Part shown: positions 58,737 to 64,000 of the stretch, in pieces | How the letters are laid out: each line of letters opens with the position of its first letter | Position numbering within the stretch: the stretch's first letter is position 1 | Source of the DNA: an uncultured Collinsella sp. | GTDB taxonomy: Bacteria; Actinomycetota; Coriobacteriia; Coriobacteriales; Coriobacteriaceae | Direction: 5' to 3' | Length of the DNA: 64,000 nucleotides | Assembly: GCA_900768435.1 (NCBI GenBank) | Contig: CAAGCW010000024.1 | Span: forward strand, 12,509-76,508 | Notes under the pieces: model-generated | Seen by the model: only the letters and a program-made list of their open reading frames with translations | Databases searched by the model: none | What the model was told of the DNA's origin: nothing | Made by a program: the position numbers and the translations under genes

Positions 58737-59882
58737 ATGCCCTGTAATCAATTCCCGTCGACCCAGCGCCGTAAAGCGTGGGTCCGCATCACGATCCTAT
58801 TCGCGCTCGTCGCCCTAGCGGTCACCGCACTTCCCACGGCGTCGTTCGCCGGCACAGACACCGCAGGCAACGTACTTGCGACCGACAATGACGCCAATTC
58901 GTCCGGCGTCGAAGGTGACCTGTACTGGGCAGGTCAGGCCCTCAACTTGGACGATGCGTCCATCGGCCGCGACATAATTGCAGCAGGCGAGAGCCTCTCC
59001 ATCCGCGACTGCACGGTGGGCGGCGCCGTCCGCTTGGCGGCGCGCACCATCGACATTGCCAAGACTACGGTTGATGGCAGCGTGACCGTTGCCGGCCAGC
59101 ATGTCGTGCTCAATTCCGACAGCACCGCCAACTGTTTCTATGCGATAGGCGAGACGGTTGCCCTGCGCGGCTCTACCAAGTCGGCAGCGCTTGCGGGCGA
59201 TACGGTGACTATCGATGGCACCGTCGAGGGCGATGTCGAGGTTTGGGCCGATAAGCTCATCCTGGGCAAGAACGCCCACATCACCGGCACCGTGAACGCG
59301 CACGTCTCCGAGGACCCCGAGCGCGCCGCGGGAGCCGAGGTCGGCGCGCTCAAGATCGACCGCACCGAAAACGAAGATACTTCCACCGCCAACGATGTCA
59401 TCGGCGGTATCGTCGCCGCGGCCCTCTCGACCTGCTTTGTCGCCCTGCTGCTCGAGCTCGTCTTTCCGCGCGCGACCGCCGGCGCCGCCGGCATGCTCCA
59501 CCAGCGTCCCATGCCTCTGTGGGTGAGCGGTCTTCTGGGTGCGATTGCTATCGCCCCCGCCGTCCTACTGCTGATTATCTCTATCGCAGGTCTGTCGCTT
59601 GCCGGAGCCCTCTTGTGCGGCGTTATCGGCATCGCGTTGGTGTCGAGTGCCTTCGCGGGCTGCGCCATTGCCCGCATGGTCGGACACAACCAGAACCGCT
59701 ACGCCATGGCAGCCGCCGGCGGCGTGATCGCGGGCGTGCTTACGGCAATCCCCCTCGTAGGCGGCTTCATCAGCGGCGTGGCCTTTGTCTTTATGCTCGG
59801 CTACATCATCCAAATCACCTGGCGCAACGCCCACCTCAAGCCGCAGCAGCCGGCTAACACGCCAGGACTCCCCACCGCTTAG
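58737..59882 (+). CDS. Exported bactofilin-like repeat domain fused to a membrane domain
   Basis: 381 residues. Signal peptide (WVRITILFALVALAVTALP, cut near SFA-GT). Residues ~50-200 are short beta-helix-like repeats (GRDIIAAGESLSIRDCTVGG, DGSVTVAGQHVVL, TIDGTVEGDVEVWADKLILG) resembling polymer-forming bactofilin domains. Residues ~235-370 hold four to five membrane helices with Gly-rich turns. The combination is known from uncharacterised 'polymer-forming cytoskeletal' membrane proteins. With a signal peptide the repeat part should face outward. ATG at 58737 follows GAAGGA. Confidence 0.7.
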   Translation: MPCNQFPSTQRRKAWVRITILFALVALAVTALPTASFAGTDTAGNVLATDNDANSSGVEGDLYWAGQALNLDDASIGRDIIAAGESLSIRDCTVGGAVRLAARTIDIAKTTVDGSVTVAGQHVVLNSDSTANCFYAIGETVALRGSTKSAALAGDTVTIDGTVEGDVEVWADKLILGKNAHITGTVNAHVSEDPERAAGAEVGALKIDRTENEDTSTANDVIGGIVAAALSTCFVALLLELVFPRATAGAAGMLHQRPMPLWVSGLLGAIAIAPAVLLLIISIAGLSLAGALLCGVIGIALVSSAFAGCAIARMVGHNQNRYAMAAAGGVIAGVLTAIPLVGGFISGVAFVFMLGYIIQITWRNAHLKPQQPANTPGLPTA

Positions 59883-59892
59883 CCACCAACCG

Positions 59893-59920
59893 CCACAAAG
59901 GGGACAGGCACCTTTTGTGG
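59893..59920. repeat. GGGGACAG-family hairpin (arms CCACAAAG/CTTTTGTGG)
   Basis: Encloses GGGGACAGGCACC; arms match those of the 27815 copy. Lies between a stop codon and a terminator. Confidence 0.75.
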
Positions 59921-59932
59921 TGGTACACAAAC

Positions 59933-59975
59933 AAAGCGGGGCACCCAATCGCATCGACCGAGTGTCCCGCTTTTT
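59933..59975 (+). terminator. Terminator of the bactofilin-like gene
   Basis: AAAGCGGGGCAC pairs with GTGTCCCGCTTT (one mismatch) and runs into TTTTTC. Confidence 0.8.
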
Positions 59976-59994
59976 CATGTCTCGTGTTGATACT

Positions 59995-60121
59995 CGAGGC
60001 GAACAGCTACTCCTCAAAACCGTCGGCGTGCCCTCAGCAAACGTCATGGCCACCGGAGCCATGACGCCGCCGTAAGTCTGGCGGTTACTGCCAGGCGGGC
60101 GATGTTCTTGGTTGTCTTCAT
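59995..60121 (-). pseudogene. Decayed start of a pilin/surface-protein gene
   Basis: A good ribosome site (AAAGAGGA) precedes ATG 60121 and the typical lead MKTTKNIARLAVTA. The frame then stops after about 25 codons. A shifted frame continues the expected signal peptide: YGGVMAPVAMTFAEGTPTVL. The rest of the protein is missing. It looks like the 5' remnant of a pilin gene with a frameshift and deletion, downstream of the intact pilin operon. Confidence 0.65.
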
Positions 60122-60231
60122 GTTTGATCCTCTTTCTTGGAGGGTTCTCTAGTAACTTTTTCAAAACCAATGATTATCAGGTCGGTAGGCCTGCGCGTCA
60201 CTCGTTACGGAGGCAGCACGCCATTGAGCAA

Positions 60232-60241
60232 GGGGGGGGGG
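60232..60241. repeat. Run of ten G
   Basis: A homopolymer of ten G (C on the minus strand) four bases after the stop codon of the pilin gene ending at 60246 and about 110 bases before the decayed pilin start. It could be slippage-prone or a sequencing error point. Confidence 0.8.
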
Positions 60242-60245
60242 ACAA

Positions 60246-61898
60246 TTATTTTTCACGGCGACCTCCTCCCCGCTTGATGACGAGCGCGACAACAATAGCC
60301 GCCACTCCGATGGCAGCCAAAGCCGCCATCGGCACCAACGTTCTATCTCCCGTCGAGGGCATAAAGCCTCGACTTACTTCTTTGCTTGGGGTGTTGAGCA
60401 CCGACAGTTCAATCGAACCCGTCCCGGCATCGGCTGCATCAACCCGCAGAGGGCTTTCGACCAATACAGTCACCTTGGGCTTCGCGGCCGTCACCTGTTT
60501 AACGTCCAGACCCTCGGCCGCAACCGTCACCGTACGCTTGCCCCCAAAGGCGGTGTAGCCCTTGGGTGCCGCGATTTCCTCGACGGTGTAGACGCCCGCG
60601 TCCGCACCGGTCAATTCCACATGGCCGTCCGCGCCCGTGGTGACACAAGCGTCGGCATCCGTCGACCACGAGCCGTCAGTCGTTAGGATGCGCCCGCGGT
60701 CATCGATGATGCGCAGCTTGGCGCCCGCGATCGGTTTATCGTCCGAGCTTGAGCGCTTGATCAGACTGAGACCCCAGGTGTAGGCGCACGCGTCATCGCT
60801 CGGCGTGCGGGTGAATCCGACGTCGCCGGACTGGTCGGCGAGGGGAGAGCGCTGGTAGCGCAGGTAGACCTCGTTGGGGTTGCCCTTGGTGGCGCCTCGA
60901 TTGCAGTTGGCCCCCAACGGCGCATTGTAGACAGCAACCACGCGGGCGCCCGCGGTGAAGGCGTCGGCCCCGCCGAGCGAGGCGATCAGGTCGCCGGTGC
61001 GCACGGTGAAGGTCTTACCGTCCGCCGCTACCTTGGTGGCGCACTGGGCCGTGATATCGGTCCAGCCCTTCGCGGGCTCGGTGCCGACACGGTCGTCCTT
61101 ACCGGCCGAGACGGCGTCGAAGCCGCCGTCCGTGCCCGCCGCCGCGTACACGCGCATGCTCGCGGCCACCTTGGAGGGGTCGAGCCCCGCGCCCATGGTG
61201 TCGACGAACTGCACCGTGTAGGTGTCGTAGGCGGTGAGCCCCGCCGGGACCGTGGCCGAGAGGCGCCAGTACAGGTCGTCGCCGACCGTGGCGTCGGCGG
61301 CCTTGCCCCAGGCGGCGGTGCTGTCCTCCAGCACGTGCTTTTGGACCTTGGGCGTCGCCGCCTTGGGCTTGACGGTGACGGCGGCGCCGCCGACCAGGGC
61401 CATGATCGGCGCGGTGCCGGCCTCGTTCTGGGAAATGGCCTCGTCGTCGGCGACGATGAGCCAGTAGCCGCAGGGCAGCTCGGCCGTCGTGCCCGCGTTA
61501 AGGGTCACAGAAGGGACGCCGACTTTGCAAATTGCTCTGGCAAGTTTTGCTGTCAGCGTGGTCGTCATGTGCCCGTCGGCATTCATCCATTCGGCAGCCT
61601 CTTGCGCCGTCGATGTCGAGCTATCGAGCCCCGCATCATGTAGCACCGAAAGAGCAGTTTGACGAACCGTGTCATTCGCCCACGTTACGTCAGTTGCAAT
61701 TTTTTGGCCAGCATCGTCATCGTCGGCAACGGTCGCCGAAAAGAGCCGGTACGCGTCATACCGCGTCGCAACCGTACCGTCCACCGTAATGGCACCAGTA
61801 TCGGCAGCATGAACCGTCCCAGGGGCAATCGCGAAAGACAGAATAGCGACCATGATTATCGTCGCGGCAGCTAACAAGCGGCGGTTAAGCCTACTCAC
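60246..61898 (-). CDS. LPxTG-type pilin with Cna-B domain
   Basis: 550 residues. Signal peptide (RRLLAAATIIMVAILSFAIA, cut after VHA). Middle domains match SpaH/EbpB-type pilin subunits: YRLFSATVADDDD, GYWLIVADDEAISQNE and a D-type isopeptide region (TVQFVDTMGAGLDPS). A C-terminal Cna-B domain has GAKLRIID and VYTVEEIAAPKGYTAFGGK with the E-box Glu. The sorting signal is MPSTG, then a hydrophobic helix and basic tail. The start is a GTG at 61898 with GAGGTGG upstream, overlapping the previous stop by eight bases. The cognate sortase is not adjacent. Confidence 0.85.
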   Translation of the reverse strand: MSRLNRRLLAAATIIMVAILSFAIAPGTVHAADTGAITVDGTVATRYDAYRLFSATVADDDDAGQKIATDVTWANDTVRQTALSVLHDAGLDSSTSTAQEAAEWMNADGHMTTTLTAKLARAICKVGVPSVTLNAGTTAELPCGYWLIVADDEAISQNEAGTAPIMALVGGAAVTVKPKAATPKVQKHVLEDSTAAWGKAADATVGDDLYWRLSATVPAGLTAYDTYTVQFVDTMGAGLDPSKVAASMRVYAAAGTDGGFDAVSAGKDDRVGTEPAKGWTDITAQCATKVAADGKTFTVRTGDLIASLGGADAFTAGARVVAVYNAPLGANCNRGATKGNPNEVYLRYQRSPLADQSGDVGFTRTPSDDACAYTWGLSLIKRSSSDDKPIAGAKLRIIDDRGRILTTDGSWSTDADACVTTGADGHVELTGADAGVYTVEEIAAPKGYTAFGGKRTVTVAAEGLDVKQVTAAKPKVTVLVESPLRVDAADAGTGSIELSVLNTPSKEVSRGFMPSTGDRTLVPMAALAAIGVAAIVVALVIKRGGGRREK

Positions 61899-63999
61899 GG
61901 CTACCACCTCGATCCCGATCGCGATGGCGACGAGCATGCATCCATGTCGCAGCAAAACACAGCATCGAAGCGCCGGCCAGATATGTCATAGTCAAACCAG
62001 CACCGCCTGCCTCAGGAAGCGTGGTCGAATATTTGTTGGTAAAGGTCGGCGGAATTGTAGAGCCGTTGTCGTAGGTGACCTCGGTGTTTAGCTTTCCCTC
62101 TCCGTTGGTCACGACAACCTGAACCTCATGTTTGGTCGTGTCATAGGCGATGTGGTCCTTGACATTATTCTCGGCACCCTGGGGGACGACCTCGGAGATG
62201 GTGTAGCGGTACTCGCCGGCCTTGTTGTACTCGACATTGAAGGAGACGTTGCCCTCGGCGTTATTGGTCACTGTCTGGAGCACTTTACCCTCGGCGTCCT
62301 TAAGCGCAAACGAAAACTGCCCCGCCTTGAATGTCCCACCTGCGAGCACCTTCTCTGCCTTGATATCCGCAGTCCCCGTTAGGCGATTGTCATAGACCCA
62401 AATATCATCCTTTTTGGCATCACCTATGATTTCGGCGTTTTTGACGACGGCTCTTGCCTCAGCTAGTGCTTCTTGGTAACCCTCGTCGTTCGCGCTGCCC
62501 CTGAGCATAATCCAGACGGGCTGCTGCGTTACGGCATAGCCCGTGGGCGCTTTCGTCTCTACGAGCTGGTAGAGCATGCAATTACCCATCTTCTTGTCGC
62601 TCGTGCCAAACGAGATTTTGCCGTTGACATCGGTTGTAGCAGTGCCGAACAGCGTTCTGGCACTCTCCATGTCCTCCAGATTTTTCGCTTGGTCCATATC
62701 CACGCTATAGAGCTTGAACTCCGCCCCCTCAAGCGTCGCGCCGACCTGCTGGGCGTCGTACTTGGTCATCGTGATGCTGTAGCCGTTGCCGCCCGCGCTG
62801 GCAGACGCATTTTGAATCTTCCAATTTTGCTCGTCGATCGCCGAGCCTTCCTTCACACCCGTAAGCTCGGCGGTATTGGAAAGAGACACCTCTTCACCGA
62901 GGTTTCCGGTCGGGATAACCTCGTACTCGACCTTGAGGTATTTCTCGTCGGGCACATTAAGTGTCAACTTCGTGCGAGTGCCAGATTCGCCTGGGACCTG
63001 CTCCATCTTCGACGAATAGCCCTTCTGGGACAGCGCAACCCAGCCACCGTTCACGCGCTCATAAACCTTAAGCGTCGACGGCACCAGCGTGCACTTGGCA
63101 TCCATGGTATCGACGAGCTCAAGGAAGTCGGTGCTATTTTTAAGGGCAACGGCAGACTCGTTAACATGAATGGTGTATTTGATGCGATTGCTACTGGCAA
63201 CCTGCTCGCCGGACTTTTTGATGACGTTGTTCTTAATGGTGACGGTACCGCTACCGGAGTCGAACTTCTTATTTCCCGACTCAGCGCTTGCCGAGTTGGT
63301 AAACATCACTTCATTCTTGGAGACATCGAGCTCGCTGCGCTTGACCGCCGTCTGGTACGTGAGTTTGGCATAGCCGGCATAGCTTTCGAGCTTAGTCGTA
63401 GGAATAGAAAAGGTGACAGTGTTGCCATCACTCTTGACACTAACGGTGACAAGCGGTTGGTTATCAACGACCGTCTCGGCCTCGCTTCCGCGATGAAGCC
63501 CCGTATGTTTATCATAGGGATTTTGCACGAGCGTGTACTTGGCTGATCCCGCAACATAGCTCATGCCACTCGGAAGGGTATCAATGATCTTTAGCGGAGC
63601 GCCATTGAGCTTTCCAGCTCCAAGGTATTCGAACTCGCCATTTGCGCCCTTATTACCCTTTTGGCGGTTTGCATACACCGTCCAGTCGACGATCCAGGCG
63701 CCCTTCTCATCCGAGCCGTCAACGGTATGCCAATCGAAGTTCTCAACCCAAGACACCTTCGACTCCGCTTCCGGCTTCTCGACCGCGGGCTTCGTTTCTT
63801 GGTTGACAACGTACTTGACGGGTTCGGTGAACGACCACGGTAAGTTCAGGCCCGGCGCGCTGACCGACGCAAAGTTTGAGTACCCTTGATTAGCAACCTC
63901 ATCCGAACACTTCCCATATTCATCCGTACATGTACGGATGAATATGGGAATCCGATACCCTGAGGGCCGGACCGGCCGGCCCCGGGAGATCGGAGGACG
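61891..63999 (-). CDS. Large LPxTG-type pilin/adhesin, 5' end cut by window
   Basis: The frame stays open from the window edge to 61891. Visible: adhesin-like domains with isopeptide-type strands (APLKIIDTLPSGMSYVAGSA; FLELVDTMDAKCTLVPS), a Cna-B domain (GATLEGAEFKLYSVDMDQAK, with YQLVETKAPTGYAV) and an FctA/Spy0128-like domain (GTFKAGQFSFALKDAEGKV, YRYTISEVVPQG, PPTFTNKYS). The sorting motif LPEAG, a hydrophobic helix and an Arg-rich tail follow. First visible gene of the pilin operon. An internal GTG at 63756 is unlikely to be the start. A perfect 40-bp palindrome interrupts the far 5' part and may be an artefact. Confidence 0.8.
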   Translation of the reverse strand, partial: RPPISRGRPVRPSGYRIPIFIRTCTDEYGKCSDEVANQGYSNFASVSAPGLNLPWSFTEPVKYVVNQETKPAVEKPEAESKVSWVENFDWHTVDGSDEKGAWIVDWTVYANRQKGNKGANGEFEYLGAGKLNGAPLKIIDTLPSGMSYVAGSAKYTLVQNPYDKHTGLHRGSEAETVVDNQPLVTVSVKSDGNTVTFSIPTTKLESYAGYAKLTYQTAVKRSELDVSKNEVMFTNSASAESGNKKFDSGSGTVTIKNNVIKKSGEQVASSNRIKYTIHVNESAVALKNSTDFLELVDTMDAKCTLVPSTLKVYERVNGGWVALSQKGYSSKMEQVPGESGTRTKLTLNVPDEKYLKVEYEVIPTGNLGEEVSLSNTAELTGVKEGSAIDEQNWKIQNASASAGGNGYSITMTKYDAQQVGATLEGAEFKLYSVDMDQAKNLEDMESARTLFGTATTDVNGKISFGTSDKKMGNCMLYQLVETKAPTGYAVTQQPVWIMLRGSANDEGYQEALAEARAVVKNAEIIGDAKKDDIWVYDNRLTGTADIKAEKVLAGGTFKAGQFSFALKDAEGKVLQTVTNNAEGNVSFNVEYNKAGEYRYTISEVVPQGAENNVKDHIAYDTTKHEVQVVVTNGEGKLNTEVTYDNGSTIPPTFTNKYSTTLPEAGGAGLTMTYLAGASMLCFAATWMHARRHRDRDRGGSRE
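63905..63944. repeat. 40-bp perfect palindrome near the right edge
   Basis: From TTCCCATATTCATCC to its mirror complement there is no mismatch and no loop (centre TGTACA or similar). It lies inside the truncated pilin frame. The sequence beyond is G+C-rich and unlike pilin coding sequence. Confidence 0.75.
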
Positions 64000-64000
64000 G

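Noticed and set aside
63990..64000. Sequencing adapter remnant at the window end
   Set aside because: A short stretch resembles the start of a common adapter (AGATCGGA), but the match is too short and breaks at once, so it is not claimed.

Overview
The window is high-GC bacterial chromosome with strong AGGAGG-type ribosome binding sites, several TTG starts and short intergenic gaps rich in hairpins. Gene content suggests a gut actinobacterium of the Coriobacteriia, most likely Collinsella or a close relative. This is an inference from gene content and style: an anaerobic NfnAB-type transhydrogenase, an enoate-reductase-like flavoenzyme, an ECF transporter, LuxR/MFS clusters, LPxTG pilins and a class B sortase. 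No 16S gene is present to confirm it.

Layout. 1-1334 is the 5' part of a NuoL/HyfB-type proton-pumping subunit. 1.6-5.1 kb holds an orphan transposase-like HTH gene, a two-domain flavin/Fe-S oxidoreductase, a tandem array of palindromes and initiator tRNA-Met. 5.3-13.1 kb carries coaX, a DUF4143-type ATPase bracketed by a 41-bp hairpin repeat, a biotin-ligase-like gene, a folP-folK fusion, a sirtuin, xthA, a repeat-rich gap and an ECF S component. 13.2-18.8 kb is a membrane protein/MFS/amidohydrolase/MFS cluster diverging from a LuxR regulator. 18.8-24.8 kb has fused ECF ATPases with EcfT, then glmU, prs and pth. 25.2-27.4 kb is nfnAB. 27.9-31.6 kb is a polar amino acid ABC operon. 31.8-34.2 kb has yqeY, a parvulin foldase and a PTS IIA gene.

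34.3-53.4 kb is dominated by nucleotide synthesis on the minus strand: purN, purM, purF, purE, carB, carA, purD and purA. Between them lie a CmpB-like membrane protein, a MoaE-like protein, a class B sortase, a conserved membrane protein, an ABC exporter and a NUDIX hydrolase. 53.5-56.8 kb is the classic rpsF-ssb-rpsR-rplI-dnaB block, read on the minus strand. 57.3-57.5 kb has two tRNA-Ser genes followed by a multi-hairpin element containing an inverted copy of the tRNA-Ser 3' end. 57.9-59.9 kb has a TRIC/UPF0126 channel and a bactofilin-like membrane protein. The right end is a pilin operon (two LPxTG-type proteins, one cut by the window edge) beside a decayed pilin start.

The metabolic genes are ordinary for the group. 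The unusual material is between genes: at least five distinguishable families of palindromic repeats. They are 81-bp-period palindrome arrays; a 41-bp hairpin around the DUF4143 ATPase; GGGGACAG-core hairpins with varying arms; long hairpins sharing a conserved apex; and two elements with long perfect terminal inverted repeats. No transposase able to move them is visible here.
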